Origin: Pseudolabrys sp.
Lineage (GTDB): Bacteria > Pseudomonadota > Alphaproteobacteria > Rhizobiales > Xanthobacteraceae
Reading direction: 5' to 3'
NCBI GenBank assembly: GCA_017849615.1
Contig: JAFIGS010000012.1
Span: 62,001-126,000 of the forward strand
Length of the DNA: 64,000 nucleotides
A model generated the notes under the pieces. That model saw only the letters and a list, made by a program, of their open reading frames with translations, did not search any database and was not told where the DNA came from. Each line of letters begins with the position of its first letter. The first letter of the stretch is position 1. Of the stretch, positions 25,392-34,672 are shown piece by piece. Both the position numbers and the translations under genes were made by a program.

Positions 25392-25979
25392 AAATGAGCA
25401 AGTGGGGTGATTGTGCACCAGGATGAGCGCGGTGGCCGAGAGTTCCAGCGCGCGCTTGACCACCTCCCGCGGATAAACCGGCGTGTGGTCGACGGTGCCT
25501 TGCTGTTGCATCTCGTCGGCGATGAGCTGGTTGCGCTTGTCGAGGAACAGGAGGCGAAGCTGCTCCTTGTCTTCATAGGCCATGGCGGTGCGGCAGTAGT
25601 CGATGACGCTGGTCCATGACGACAGGATGGTTCGCTTGGTCGCTTCGGCGCGTGTGATGCGTTTCGCCGAAGCATGGACGATCTTGAGTTCGTCGATAAC
25701 GGCTTCGCCGATACCCTTGATCTCCTTCAGCCGGGCGCGCGGGGCCGCGATGACTTCGGCGAAAGAGCCGAAGCGGGCGACCAGTTCTTTCGCCAGCGGT
25801 TTGACGTCGCGTTGCGGGATGGCGCGGAACAGCACCAGCTCAAGCAGTTCGTAATCGCTGATGGCATCCTCGCCGGCCTTGCGGAAGCGGGCGCGCAGCC
25901 GCTCGCGGTGGCCGTGATAATGCGGCGCCGCCTCGGCGAGTCCGCCCGCGCCATCGAATGCTTGCTGCTCGTCCGCCAT
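25380..25979 (-). pseudogene. radC: RadC (JAB/MPN domain) truncated by element insertion
   Basis: The open frame has 199 residues where RadC proteins have about 230-250. The N-terminal helix-hairpin-helix (YELLELVLF..., [16 protein letters not shown]) and most of the JAB domain are present. The protein ends [13 protein letters not shown], whereas RadC has HNHPSGD followed by about 40 more residues. The serine and aspartate of the JAMM metal site are therefore lost. The missing 3' part should lie at the far end of the element. The shortened protein is probably inactive as a metalloprotein, although RadC itself is dispensable in bacteria studied. Confidence 0.88.
25392..25420. other. Element-chromosome junction in radC (attL/attR)
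   Basis: On the minus strand radC reads ...ALILVHNHP and then leaves the family consensus (HNHPSGD) after CACAATCACCCC. The switch to non-radC sequence lies at about 25404-25407. This is the attachment-site junction; the identical core should recur at the other end of the element, outside the window. Confidence 0.7.
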
Positions 25980-26045
25980 GCCCGCGCCTGTGCAACCGAG
26001 GCGGGCATCGTAAAGATATAAGCGGAAACGGGAAAGGGCCGGAAA

Positions 26046-26870
26046 TCAGATCTTGTAGGGCGGCTTGTCCAGCCCGCCAGGCGAGAAGGTGAAGACCTCG
26101 ACGCCATCGGCGGTCACGCCGACCGTATGCTCGAACTGTGCCGACAGCGAACGGTCGCGGGTGACGGCGGTCCAGCCGTCGGACAACACCTTCACATGCG
26201 GACGGCCGAGATTGATCATCGGCTCGACGGTGAAGAACATGCCGGGTTTGAGCACGACGCCTTCGCCGGGGCGGCCGACATGGACGATGTTGGGTTCGTC
26301 GTGAAACAGCCGGCCGAGGCCGTGGCCGCAGAAATCGCGCACCACGCTCATGTGCTGGGCTTCGACGTAGCTCTGGATGGCATGGCCGATGTCGCCGGTG
26401 GTCGCGCCGGGGCGGATCACGGCGATGCCGCGCATCATGGACTCGTGGGTCACTTCGATCAGGCGCTCGGCGCGGCGCGGTATGTCGCCCACCGGATACA
26501 TGCGGCTGGAGTCGCCGTGCCAGCCATCGACGATCAGCGTCACGTCGATATTGACGATGTCGCCGTCCTTGAGCGGCTTCTCGTTCGGGATGCCGTGGCA
26601 GACGACATGGTTGATCGAGGTGCAGGTCGACTTGCGGTAACCGCGGTACATCAACGTCGCCGGCAACGCGCCGTTGTCCATGGCGAATTCATAGACCAGG
26701 TCATCGACCTTCTGGGTCGGCACACCCGGTTTGATGTAGGGCGTCAGCATGTCGAGGCAGCGCGCGGTAAGCTGGCCGGCCTTCCGCATGCCCTCGAAGG
26801 CGGCGGGACCGTGAAGCTTGATCTGCCCATTCTTGCGCTGGGGGGATACGGCGGCGTCGATGTAGGTCAT
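26046..26870 (-). CDS. map: Methionine aminopeptidase type I
   Basis: The protein has 274 residues from the ATG at 26870; the open frame extends upstream only through a dispersed repeat. The metal-binding residues are visible in order: H in VVCHGIPNE, D in VNIDVTLIVDGWHGDSSRM (two aspartates), H in DFCGHGLGRLFHDEP, E in FTVEPMINLG and E in AQFEHTVGV. This is the full type I pattern. It removes the N-terminal methionine from nascent proteins in the cytoplasm and is normally essential. It lies upstream of radC on the same strand. Confidence 0.95.
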   Translation of the reverse strand: MTYIDAAVSPQRKNGQIKLHGPAAFEGMRKAGQLTARCLDMLTPYIKPGVPTQKVDDLVYEFAMDNGALPATLMYRGYRKSTCTSINHVVCHGIPNEKPLKDGDIVNIDVTLIVDGWHGDSSRMYPVGDIPRRAERLIEVTHESMMRGIAVIRPGATTGDIGHAIQSYVEAQHMSVVRDFCGHGLGRLFHDEPNIVHVGRPGEGVVLKPGMFFTVEPMINLGRPHVKVLSDGWTAVTRDRSLSAQFEHTVGVTADGVEVFTFSPGGLDKPPYKI

Positions 26871-26933
26871 GCCGCCAATGTAGGGACTTGGAGCTTTTCG
26901 GGCAAGTTCGGCAGCAGGCTGGAGCCCGACCGG

Positions 26934-27026
26934 CCTCATGGTGAGGAGCCGGCGAAGCGGGCGTCTCGAACCATGCGGCCGCCCCATCCTTCGAGACGCC
27001 GTCTTCGACGGCTCCTCAGGATGAGG
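26934..27026. repeat. Dispersed palindromic repeat between map and denD
   Basis: CCTCATGGTGAGGAGCC at the left end pairs with GGCTCCTCAGGATGAGG at the right. Inside, GGCGTCTCGAA pairs with TTCGAGACGCC. This two-tier palindrome resembles the widespread intergenic repeats of Bradyrhizobium and relatives. A shortened copy lies at 57193-57237. Confidence 0.7.
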
Positions 27027-27034
27027 CGGGCCCC

Positions 27035-28012
27035 TTACGCTACCTTCCCGCCCAGTTCGTCCTCGATATGGGCCTTCACGATCTCGTCGAAGTTCTTCTC
27101 GGCTTTGAAGCCGAGTTCCGCGGCGCGCCTGGCGTCGATGCGCTCGGACCAGCCGGCGACGATGCGCATGACGAGTTCGTCCGGCTGCCGCTTGATGCGG
27201 GCGGCGACCTGCGGACCGGCGATGCGGGCCAGCGAGTCGATCTGCTCGGCGACGGTGCAGCACACGCCCGGCATGGCCAGATTGATGCGCGGCCCAAGCT
27301 GCTCGCGGGTCAGGCTTGCTGCGTGAACCAGAAAGCCGACGGCCGAGCGCGGCGAGGCGTGGGTGTGCCGCACGGTATCGGCGACCGGCAGGACCGCTTC
27401 ATGGCCTGCCAGCGGCTCGCGGATGATGCCCGAGAAGAAGCCCGATGCCGCCTTGTTCGGCTTGCCGGGGCGCACACAGATCGTCGGCAGGCGAATGCCG
27501 ACGCCGTCGAGGAAACCGCGGCGATTGTAGTCCGCGAGCAGCAGTTCGCTGATGGCCTTCTGGGTGCCATAGGAGGTGAGCGGCGTCAGATGGAAGTCGT
27601 CCGGGATTGCGTGCGGGAAAGGCGCGCCATAGACGGCGATCGACGACGTGAAGATGAATTTCGGATGATAGCCCTCGGCGTGGCGAATGGCCTCGAGCAG
27701 CGCCCGCGTGCCGTCGAGATTGACGTGGTAGCCCTTGTCGAAGTCGATCTCGGCTTCGCCCGACACGATGCCGGCGAGGTGAAAGATCACCTCGGGCCGC
27801 TCGGCGATCAGCTTCTCTGCCGCGCCGGGCACCGCCATGTCGCCGGTGACGATATCGACCTTGCCGCCGAAGCCGGCGGGCTTCTCGGCCGCAACCACAT
27901 CGGTCAGCGTGAATTTGTCGATCGGCCTGCCGTTCAACCCGCCGTCCTTGACCAGGCGGGCGGTCAGCTTGCGTCCGATCATGCCGGCCGCGCCGGTCAC
28001 CACGATATGCAT
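27035..28012 (-). CDS. denD: D-erythronate dehydrogenase-like NAD-dependent epimerase
   Basis: The 325-residue extended SDR has the NAD-binding GAAGMIG (7-13), DxxD region, and active-site Y-x3-K in TSYGTQKAISE. The sequence pattern (FHLAGIVSGEAE, SSIAVYG, RLPTICVRPGKPNKAASGFFSGIIREPL) is that of DenD, which oxidises D-erythronate to 2-keto-D-erythronate in four-carbon sugar-acid catabolism. No partner genes (OtnK, OtnC, OtnI) are seen nearby. The next gene downstream is map after a repeat; the upstream MFS gene is 34 bases away on the same strand. Substrate assignment is by family similarity. Confidence 0.8.
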   Translation of the reverse strand: MHIVVTGAAGMIGRKLTARLVKDGGLNGRPIDKFTLTDVVAAEKPAGFGGKVDIVTGDMAVPGAAEKLIAERPEVIFHLAGIVSGEAEIDFDKGYHVNLDGTRALLEAIRHAEGYHPKFIFTSSIAVYGAPFPHAIPDDFHLTPLTSYGTQKAISELLLADYNRRGFLDGVGIRLPTICVRPGKPNKAASGFFSGIIREPLAGHEAVLPVADTVRHTHASPRSAVGFLVHAASLTREQLGPRINLAMPGVCCTVAEQIDSLARIAGPQVAARIKRQPDELVMRIVAGWSERIDARRAAELGFKAEKNFDEIVKAHIEDELGGKVA

Positions 28013-28046
28013 TTGGCGTTTCCCTTCTGTCGCGTTTCTTGTGTCT

Positions 28047-29303
28047 TCAGCGCGCCTTGGCGGCGTCCTGGTCCTTTCGGCTTTCCGCCGGCTGGAAGCG
28101 GTCGAGGTGCCGCAGGTTCGGAAACAGCATCATGCACAATCCCGCGACCAGTAGCGACCCTACGCCGCCGATCAGCGCCGACGGAACGGCGCCGAGCCAG
28201 CCGGCCAGCACGCCGGATTCGAACTCGCCCAGCGTATTCGACGAGCCGACGAAAAGGTAGTTGATCGCGGCGACCCGGCCGCGCATCTCATCCGGCGTCT
28301 CGACCTGCACCAGGGTGAAGCGGATGACCACACTGACCGCATCGGCCGCCCCGAGCACCCCCAAGGCGCAGATCGACAGCGCCAGCGATGTCGACAGCGC
28401 GAACACGACGGTGGCGGCACCGAACGCCGCGACAGAGATGAACATATTGCGGCCGATATGGCGTTCAACGGGGTAGCGCGAGAGCACCAGCGCGGTCAGC
28501 AGGGCGCCGACCGCCGGCGCGGAGCGCAGCAGACCGAGGCCTATGGGGCCGGCGGCGAGAATGTCTTTGGCAAAGATCGGCAGTAGCGCTGTGACGCCGC
28601 CGAGCAGTACGACGAACAGATCCAGCGTGATGACGCCAAGCAGGCGGCTACGGCTGCGTACGAAATCGAAACCGGCAAAGGCGGAGCGCAAGGTCGGCGG
28701 CTCGCGGCTCGGCGTGTGACGCGTCACACGCATGAGGCTGACACAAACAATCGCCGCGAGGAAGAATGCGGCGCACATCGCGCTGACGGCGCGCGGCTCG
28801 AAGGCATAGATAAAGCCACCGAGCGCCGGGCCGCAGATTACGGCCGTTTGGTTCGCCGAGGTCCATGCGGCGACCGCGCGCGGCATCAGCCTGACCGGAA
28901 CGGTGGCCGCGACCAGTGACTGGTTTGTGGGGAGTTCGAAGGCGCGGGCGCAGCCGATGGCGAAGACGAGAACGAACAGCAGTTCGCGCGACAACCAGCC
29001 GGCCAGCATGGCGGCCGTCATGATGATGGCACACATCGCGTAGACCGACTGCGCCAGCCGGACGATCATGCGGCGGTCGTATCGGTCGGCGACATGGCCG
29101 ATGAGGAGCGTCAGCACCACGGCAGGAATGAACTGCAGCAGGCCGACATAGCCGAGATCGAACGCGCTGCCGGTGATCGCGTAGATCGACCAGCCGATCA
29201 CGACGGCAAGCGCCTGGTAGCCGATCGTGGCAAACAGCCGCGCAAACCACAAGAAAACGAAGGGGCGGTGTTGAAGAAGTCCGCGCGTTTCGGCATCGCT
29301 CAT
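28047..29303 (-). CDS. MFS exporter of the DHA3/EntS type
   Basis: The 418-residue protein has about 12 membrane segments. The MFS loop GHVADRYDRRMIVRLAQ lies between helices 2 and 3, and the second half starts near FDFVRSRSRLLGVITLDLF, as in EntS-like exporters of siderophores or drugs. It acts in the inner membrane by proton antiport. The gene is 34 bases upstream of denD on the same strand, so the two may be co-transcribed. Substrate unknown. Confidence 0.85.
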   Translation of the reverse strand: MSDAETRGLLQHRPFVFLWFARLFATIGYQALAVVIGWSIYAITGSAFDLGYVGLLQFIPAVVLTLLIGHVADRYDRRMIVRLAQSVYAMCAIIMTAAMLAGWLSRELLFVLVFAIGCARAFELPTNQSLVAATVPVRLMPRAVAAWTSANQTAVICGPALGGFIYAFEPRAVSAMCAAFFLAAIVCVSLMRVTRHTPSREPPTLRSAFAGFDFVRSRSRLLGVITLDLFVVLLGGVTALLPIFAKDILAAGPIGLGLLRSAPAVGALLTALVLSRYPVERHIGRNMFISVAAFGAATVVFALSTSLALSICALGVLGAADAVSVVIRFTLVQVETPDEMRGRVAAINYLFVGSSNTLGEFESGVLAGWLGAVPSALIGGVGSLLVAGLCMMLFPNLRHLDRFQPAESRKDQDAAKAR

Positions 29304-29361
29304 CCGGCAAGACCGTTCAGTCTGCGCGGCGATGCTGGCGCGGCAAAATCCGGCATGGCGA

Positions 29362-30195
29362 CTAGTGCTTCTGCCCGGCTTTCGCGAAGAACGCGTTCAG
29401 CTCGGCGTTGGAAACCACGCCCGTGAAGCTGTCGAAGGTGCCGTCTTTGGCAATGCGAGTCGCTGCCTTGATGAAGGCGTCCATGGCGACGCGGGCCAAA
29501 GTGCCGCCGACGCTGATACGACGAACGCCCATCGCTGCGATTTCGGCGACGGTGAACCCGCCGGCGAACGACATCAGGAGATTGACGGGCTTCGGCGCCA
29601 CCGCCTTTACGACGGCCTCGATCTGCTCGCGCGTCTTGATGCCGGGCACGTACAGGCAATCGGCGCCGGCTTCGGCGAAAGCCGAGAGGCGACGGATGGC
29701 GTCGTCGAGATCGGGACGGCCATGCAGGAAGCCTTCGGCGCGTCCGGTCAGCAGTACCTCGGCGCCGGAGTTGTCGATGGCTCGCCGCGCCGCGCGCACG
29801 CGCGCCACTGCTTTGTCGAAGTCGTAAAGCGGAGCGCTTTCGTCGCCGGTGAAATCCTCGATCGACAGTCCGGCGACGCCAGTGTCGATGCAAAGCCGCA
29901 CATTGTCAGCGACGGCGTCCGGCTCGTGGGCGAAGCCGTTCTCGAAATCCGCATTCAATGGAATTTCGGTCGCCTCCGCCAGCGCCCGGTAATGCGCCAG
30001 GACCTCATCGCGACTCAGGGCGCCATCTGGACGGCCAAGCGAATGGGCATGGCCGGAGCTGGTGCTTGCCAGAGCCGGGAAGCCGAGTCCTTGAAGATAT
30101 AGCGCGCTGCCGACATTCCAGGGATTGGGAATGACGAAGCAACCAGCCTCGTGGAGTTCTTTGAAGCACAGGCGCTTGTCGGCGGTGGTAGGCAT
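29362..30195 (-). CDS. Isocitrate lyase/PEP mutase family protein
   Basis: The protein has 277 residues from the ATG at 30195 (MPTTADKR); upstream in-frame codons overlap the neighbouring gene's downstream region and have no ribosome site. The TIM-barrel family signatures are present: FVIPNPWNVGSAL, STSSGHAHSLG, PLNADFENGFAH (Mg-binding aspartate and glutamate) and GVAGLSIEDFTGD. The usual ICL loop KKCGH is absent, so it is not isocitrate lyase. Related proteins include 2-methylisocitrate lyase-like and oxaloacetate decarboxylase-like enzymes. The likely chemistry is C-C or P-C cleavage of an alpha-keto or hydroxy acid; the substrate is unknown. Confidence 0.85.
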   Translation of the reverse strand: MPTTADKRLCFKELHEAGCFVIPNPWNVGSALYLQGLGFPALASTSSGHAHSLGRPDGALSRDEVLAHYRALAEATEIPLNADFENGFAHEPDAVADNVRLCIDTGVAGLSIEDFTGDESAPLYDFDKAVARVRAARRAIDNSGAEVLLTGRAEGFLHGRPDLDDAIRRLSAFAEAGADCLYVPGIKTREQIEAVVKAVAPKPVNLLMSFAGGFTVAEIAAMGVRRISVGGTLARVAMDAFIKAATRIAKDGTFDSFTGVVSNAELNAFFAKAGQKH

Positions 30196-30328
30196 CGGGC
30201 CCAATTTCCAGTCGGTCCGCGGGACGGTGCCACGACCGGGCGCGAAAGGACAATGGCATTCGTTCTGGACCGATGAATGACGGTCATGCGTGCTTGAACC
30301 TTGCCGGAAGGCAGGCCGATCAGGTGTC

Positions 30329-30661
30329 CTAGGATTGGCGGTGGCGGTCTGGGGAGGCAGCGCCATTCTGGTCGGTTGGGGTTCGTCCCAGCACGAGGCG
30401 GCCTTGCTGATCGAACGTGCTTGAAATCGAGGCGGTCCGGCCGTTCAGCAGGAAAGTGCTGAGGTTGCGCTGGGTCCGCTCAGGCAGATCGAGATAAGTG
30501 CGGATCAGTTCGACGATGCCGGGCTCTCGGGTCCAGTAATAGAGCTCGAGCAACCGGCTCGTATCTGCCCCGCCGTCGATCAGCGCCGCAAGCAGTGCGC
30601 CCGCTCCGTTTTCGCCTTCGGAGACCTCGGTTGTCTGCTGGTGCTTTGGGTTACGAGGCAT
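30329..30661 (-). CDS. Conserved small protein of unknown function
   Basis: The protein has 110 residues. The central part (LLELYYWTREPGIVELIRTYLDLPERTQRNLSTFL) resembles a family of short hypothetical proteins I recall from Bradyrhizobium and relatives. There is no signal peptide or membrane segment. It is read on the minus strand, divergent from the aminotransferase, with a 302-base spacer carrying the promoter region. Codon use at third positions is G/C-rich as in neighbours, which supports coding. Function unknown. Confidence 0.5.
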   Translation of the reverse strand: MPRNPKHQQTTEVSEGENGAGALLAALIDGGADTSRLLELYYWTREPGIVELIRTYLDLPERTQRNLSTFLLNGRTASISSTFDQQGRLVLGRTPTDQNGAASPDRHRQS

Positions 30662-30829
30662 GGTCGAAACTCGACGGTTCGATCGAAGGCCGCCACTCCC
30701 AATTCACAGGGCTCGCGCGCCCAAGTGTCCTGACGCTGAGGTTGCAGGTCATCATACGACGGGACACACTTTTCGTCATCCGAAACATGTCGCTTGAAGC
30801 GTGGTAACGCAATATTTCTACCTATGGTT

Positions 30830-30859
30830 TTTACAATCACTGTTTACATGATATATAAT
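30830..30859 (+). promoter_or_regulatory. Sigma-70-like promoter upstream of the aminotransferase
   Basis: TTTACA (30830-30835) and TATAAT (30854-30859) are 18 bases apart in an AT-rich island inside the 302-base gene-free stretch 30662-30963. Transcription would begin near 30866 and give a leader of about 98 bases before the ATG at 30964. Confidence 0.55.
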
Positions 30860-30963
30860 TTTACAACTAATGAGTGAATTTCCTGCCGGCCACCGTGTTT
30901 GCTTTTGACCCTCGGATCATGTGAAGTGCCGCAAATTTTGCTGCACCCGGGGAGACTTAACCG

Positions 30964-32145
30964 ATGCTCAAGACGATCGCGGCGTTCGACCGCATTGGCG
31001 AGGAGAACGCCTTCGCGGTCCTCGCTCGCGCCAACGCTTTGGCCGCACAAGGTCGCGATATTATCAGCCTCGGCATTGGCCAACCCGATTTCCGCACCCC
31101 TGATTTCATCGTCGAAGCTGCCGTCAAGGCGCTGCGCGACGGTCACCATGGCTACACGGCAGCGAACGGCATTCCGCAACTGCGCGAAGCGGTGGCGGCC
31201 GATCTGCACAAGCGTTTCAACGTCGAGGTGTCGCCCGACAGCGTCATGATCATGCCGGGCGGCAAGCCCACGATGTTCATGTCGATTTTGATGTTCGGCG
31301 AGCCCGGCGCCGAGATCATGTATCCGGATCCCGGCTTCCCGATCTATCGCTCGATGATCGAATTCACCGGTGCGACGCCAGTGCCGATCCCGGTCCGCGA
31401 GGAGAACGGTTTCGCCTTCTCCGCTGAGGAGACGCTGAAACTGATCACGCCGAAGACGCGTCTCATCATCGTCAACTCGCCTGCCAACCCGACCGGCGGT
31501 GTCACGCCGAAGGCCGAAGTCGACAAGCTGGTCGCCGGTTTGGAGAAGTGGCCGGACGTCGCCATCATGTCGGACGAGATCTACGACCACATGGTCTACG
31601 ATGGCGAGAAGCATGTCTGCCTGCTGTCATATCCGTCGATCCGCGACCGTCTGATCCTGCTCAATGGCTGGTCCAAAACCTATGCGATGACCGGGTGGCG
31701 GCTTGGCTACGCGATCTGGCCGGGCAAGCTCTACGATCTGGCGCGCAAACTTGCAGTCAATCTGCATTCCTGCGTCAACGCGTCGGCGCAATACGCCGGC
31801 CTCGCCGCCCTCACGGGCCCTCAGGACGAAGTGTGGAAGATGATCGCCGAGTTCGACGAGCGGCGCAAAGTCGTGGTCGAGGGCTTGAACAAGCTGCCCG
31901 GGGTTTCGTGCGTGACGCCGAAGGGCGCGTTCTATGCGTTCCCGAACGTCAAGCAGACGGGTTGGAAGGCCAAGGAGCTCGCCAACACGCTGCTCAATGA
32001 AACAGGTGTCGTCACTATCGGCGGTCCTGATTTCGGCATTCTCGGCGAGGGCTACATCAGGCTGTCCTATGCCAACTCGACCGAGAATATCCTCAAGGCG
32101 CTCGATCGCATGGGCGATTTCCTGTCTAAGAAAAAGGCAGCTTAA
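30964..32145 (+). CDS. Class I/II pyridoxal-phosphate aminotransferase
   Basis: The 393-residue fold-type I enzyme shows IISLGIGQPDF, NSPANPTGG, DEIYDHMVYDG (aspartate that binds the PLP nitrogen), the Schiff-base lysine in LNGWSKTYAMTGWRLGY and the substrate-carboxylate arginine in EGYIRLSYANS. It belongs to the aspartate/aromatic (AspC-like, subgroup Ib/Ic) aminotransferases. A GGGGAG ribosome site precedes the ATG. It is a single-gene unit with convergent mscS-like gene downstream. The amino acid specificity cannot be told from sequence. Confidence 0.9.
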   Translation: MLKTIAAFDRIGEENAFAVLARANALAAQGRDIISLGIGQPDFRTPDFIVEAAVKALRDGHHGYTAANGIPQLREAVAADLHKRFNVEVSPDSVMIMPGGKPTMFMSILMFGEPGAEIMYPDPGFPIYRSMIEFTGATPVPIPVREENGFAFSAEETLKLITPKTRLIIVNSPANPTGGVTPKAEVDKLVAGLEKWPDVAIMSDEIYDHMVYDGEKHVCLLSYPSIRDRLILLNGWSKTYAMTGWRLGYAIWPGKLYDLARKLAVNLHSCVNASAQYAGLAALTGPQDEVWKMIAEFDERRKVVVEGLNKLPGVSCVTPKGAFYAFPNVKQTGWKAKELANTLLNETGVVTIGGPDFGILGEGYIRLSYANSTENILKALDRMGDFLSKKKAA

Positions 32146-32151
32146 CTTTCT

Positions 32152-33501
32152 CTATCCGGGAAACGGTGACCGGGGCGCCGCTTCGTCCTGATCCTTCGGC
32201 GGATCGGGCTCGTCTTCGCGCGCGATTTCATAAATGACGCGCGCGGGGCCCGGCTTCGGGATCGTTACGCCTGCCTTCGCCAAAGTATCCCAGAGAGCCA
32301 GCAGGACGTCGCTCTGGACGTTGACGATGCCGCCGGCCGGATCGCGGATCCAGAACCACATTTCGTACTGGATCGATGTCGGGCCGAACGCCGTCAGCAT
32401 GCATTGGGGCGTCGGCTTCGGCACGACGCGGGCGACCCGCATGGCCGCTTCCACCGCCGCGGCCTGGGCCTTGCGCGGATCGCTGTCGTACGTGGTGTTG
32501 AAGGTGACCGAAAGACGCACAAGATCGCTCGAATAGCTCCAGTTGGCCACGCGCTGCGTGATGAAGTCTTCGTTCGGGATGAGATACTCGCGGCCGTCGC
32601 GCGTATCGACGGACGTATAGCGGGCGCCCATGATGCCGACGCGGCCGAAATGCTCGCCGACCGAGATGACATCGCCTGGCTTGATCGACTTGTCGGCGAG
32701 CAGGATAATGCCGCTGACGAAGTTCGACACGATCTTCTGCAGGCCGAAGCCGATGCCGACGCCGATCGCGCCCGAGAAGAAGGCCAGCGCCGAAAGGTCG
32801 ATGCCGACGCTCGACAAAACTGTGATTATGGCAAAGGCTATGAGCAGGATGCGGATCAGCTTGCTGATCAGCACTTGCACCGATGGCGTGAGTTCGCTCG
32901 CAGCCTTGACGCGCCGGTCCATGAAGTCGCTCAGCGCGTTTGCGACCCAAAGCGCGACCAGCAGGAGCACCGCGCTCTTGATGATCAGCAGCGCCGATAT
33001 GCGCAGGCCGCCGAACACGACGGCATAGGAATCAAGCTCCGCACGCACGGCCATCCGCAGACCCAGAATATCGAGCGCCGCGAAGGTCCACGCGGCGATC
33101 GATACGACGCGGTAGACGAACTGATTGCGAATGAGTCCGGTGACCAGCGCGATGACCACCCATGCCGTCGCCAGACTGACCGCAACGCCGAGCAAATAGG
33201 ACCGGCTGGGCCAGGTCAGGGACAGCATCGTCTCGCGCACGATGAAGACGATGGCGATGAAGATGATCGTGCCGACGCAATCGATGAACGCTCGGGCCAG
33301 AAGCTTGACGACCGGGGGCCAGCCCGACCCGAAGGCTTCGAGATCCAGGCGTCGGCGGATCGTGATTCCGGCCAGCGTGCCGATGGCGCCGGCGCCGAGG
33401 AGGATGCCGAACTGGAGGAGCAGCCAGAATGACGAAAGTTCGGCGAACAGGCCGTGCAGCGCATCGCTTACGCTGGCGAGGGCACCCTGAACGTTGCCCA
33501 T
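32152..33501 (-). CDS. MscS-family mechanosensitive ion channel
   Basis: The protein has 449 residues from the ATG at 33501, which has CAGGAG upstream. About five to six membrane segments precede the pore helix FFSGAIGVGIGFGLQKIVSNFVSGIILL, followed by the beta domain ADKSIKPGDVISVGEHFGRVGIMGARYTSVDTRDGREYLIPNEDFIT. Both are diagnostic of MscS. The extra N-terminal helices place it in the larger MscS subgroup. It opens under membrane tension in hypo-osmotic shock. The gene ends seven bases past the aminotransferase stop in a convergent layout. Confidence 0.92.
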   Translation of the reverse strand: MGNVQGALASVSDALHGLFAELSSFWLLLQFGILLGAGAIGTLAGITIRRRLDLEAFGSGWPPVVKLLARAFIDCVGTIIFIAIVFIVRETMLSLTWPSRSYLLGVAVSLATAWVVIALVTGLIRNQFVYRVVSIAAWTFAALDILGLRMAVRAELDSYAVVFGGLRISALLIIKSAVLLLVALWVANALSDFMDRRVKAASELTPSVQVLISKLIRILLIAFAIITVLSSVGIDLSALAFFSGAIGVGIGFGLQKIVSNFVSGIILLADKSIKPGDVISVGEHFGRVGIMGARYTSVDTRDGREYLIPNEDFITQRVANWSYSSDLVRLSVTFNTTYDSDPRKAQAAAVEAAMRVARVVPKPTPQCMLTAFGPTSIQYEMWFWIRDPAGGIVNVQSDVLLALWDTLAKAGVTIPKPGPARVIYEIAREDEPDPPKDQDEAAPRSPFPG

Positions 33502-33624
33502 GTCTGAGCTCCTGTCGGCGGCAACTGTTATTCCGTAAACCTGCCGGGCAATTCGTATCAAATTGGCTTTGCGAGCGTGCTGGTAGACGCCGGGTTATGC
33601 ACACCTACCGGACGCAAAATCCTG

Positions 33625-34596
33625 TTAGCGAAGAGCAAAGCGGAAGCCGACAAGGACAATCGCCAGACCGATGAGCTGGGCGACACTCGGCAAGATGCCC
33701 AACGCCAGCACGCCGATGACCAGCGAAAAACCCGGCACCAGCGCCGGGAATGTCGATGCCCGGCCGGCGCCGAGCAGCGCTACCGATCGAGCAAACAGAA
33801 AGATCGGAACGACGCCGGCAACAAGTCCTTGCACCACGATCTGCAGCAAATTTTCACCCCAGCCAAAACGGAGCATGTTGGCGGTGCCGATGAACGTGAA
33901 GTAGATTGGGCCGTAGATCAAAATTGTCATCATGCCGACGGCGGCGGCGATCCGGATTCCGGATACCTGCCACCGCCGCAGCAAGATGCCGAACATCGCC
34001 CACAACGCGCCGGCCGTCGCGAACAAGAGATCGCCGCCGACGCCGTGCGTTCCGATGGTCGCGAATGACTCGATTCCGAACACGACGAGGCCAAGGACAA
34101 TGGTTGCCGCGCCAACAATCCGGGATGCCGACAGCCGCTCCTTGAGCATCACCGCAGCGAGCACCATGCCGGCCAGGGCAGCCGTTGCCGGCTGAATGGT
34201 GGTGCCGTGGCCGAACGGGACGTAGATGAAGCCGGTATAGGCGACCAGCGCCTGGGTCGGGCCCGACAGGAGCGCGAGTATGAAGCCGCGCCCCCAGCCG
34301 ACGCCGCCGAGATCGGCGACCCCATCACGCAAAATCAGCGGAACAAGCAGAAGCCCGGTCCAGAAATAGCGATGGATAGCCAAATCGGCCGGTGAGAAGC
34401 CGATCGAGATGCCGTGTTTCGCCACCGCGAACCCGCCCGCCCAGGCGAGCGCCGCACCAACGCCGCAGAGAATTCCGACGAGCAGACCTGGCGCTTTTCC
34501 GCCAGGCGAAACTCCGAATCTCGGTGCGGTTGCCTGCAAAGGCGGGATCCAGTTTTTTGTGGCGAAAGACCATGCGTCATGCGAGGTGACGTCCAC
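33625..34596 (-). CDS. EamA/DMT-superfamily transporter
   Basis: The 323-residue protein has ten predicted membrane segments in two EamA repeats (LLVGILCGVGAALAWAG... and GGDLLFATAGALWAMFGILL...). The first about 35 residues are hydrophilic; a GTG or ATG start further in is possible. DMT transporters of this family export metabolites such as amino acids. It is divergent from the BKACE gene, with 76 bases between the two starts. Substrate unknown. Confidence 0.85.
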   Translation of the reverse strand: MDVTSHDAWSFATKNWIPPLQATAPRFGVSPGGKAPGLLVGILCGVGAALAWAGGFAVAKHGISIGFSPADLAIHRYFWTGLLLVPLILRDGVADLGGVGWGRGFILALLSGPTQALVAYTGFIYVPFGHGTTIQPATAALAGMVLAAVMLKERLSASRIVGAATIVLGLVVFGIESFATIGTHGVGGDLLFATAGALWAMFGILLRRWQVSGIRIAAAVGMMTILIYGPIYFTFIGTANMLRFGWGENLLQIVVQGLVAGVVPIFLFARSVALLGAGRASTFPALVPGFSLVIGVLALGILPSVAQLIGLAIVLVGFRFALR

Positions 34597-34672
34597 CCGG
34601 CAGATAATCTAGGATTGCCGCCCAAGTCCAACGATCAAAACACACAGCAACTACCCCAAGGACGGATAGCTC

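Noticed and set aside
25206-25405. A tRNA gene as integration target next to the integrase
   Set aside because: No tRNA-like cloverleaf or T-loop sequence was seen; the neighbouring gene is radC, whose break is at the junction.
30844-31614. A 256-codon minus-strand frame over the start of the aminotransferase
   Set aside because: It is antisense to conserved aminotransferase residues and has no ribosome site or family match.
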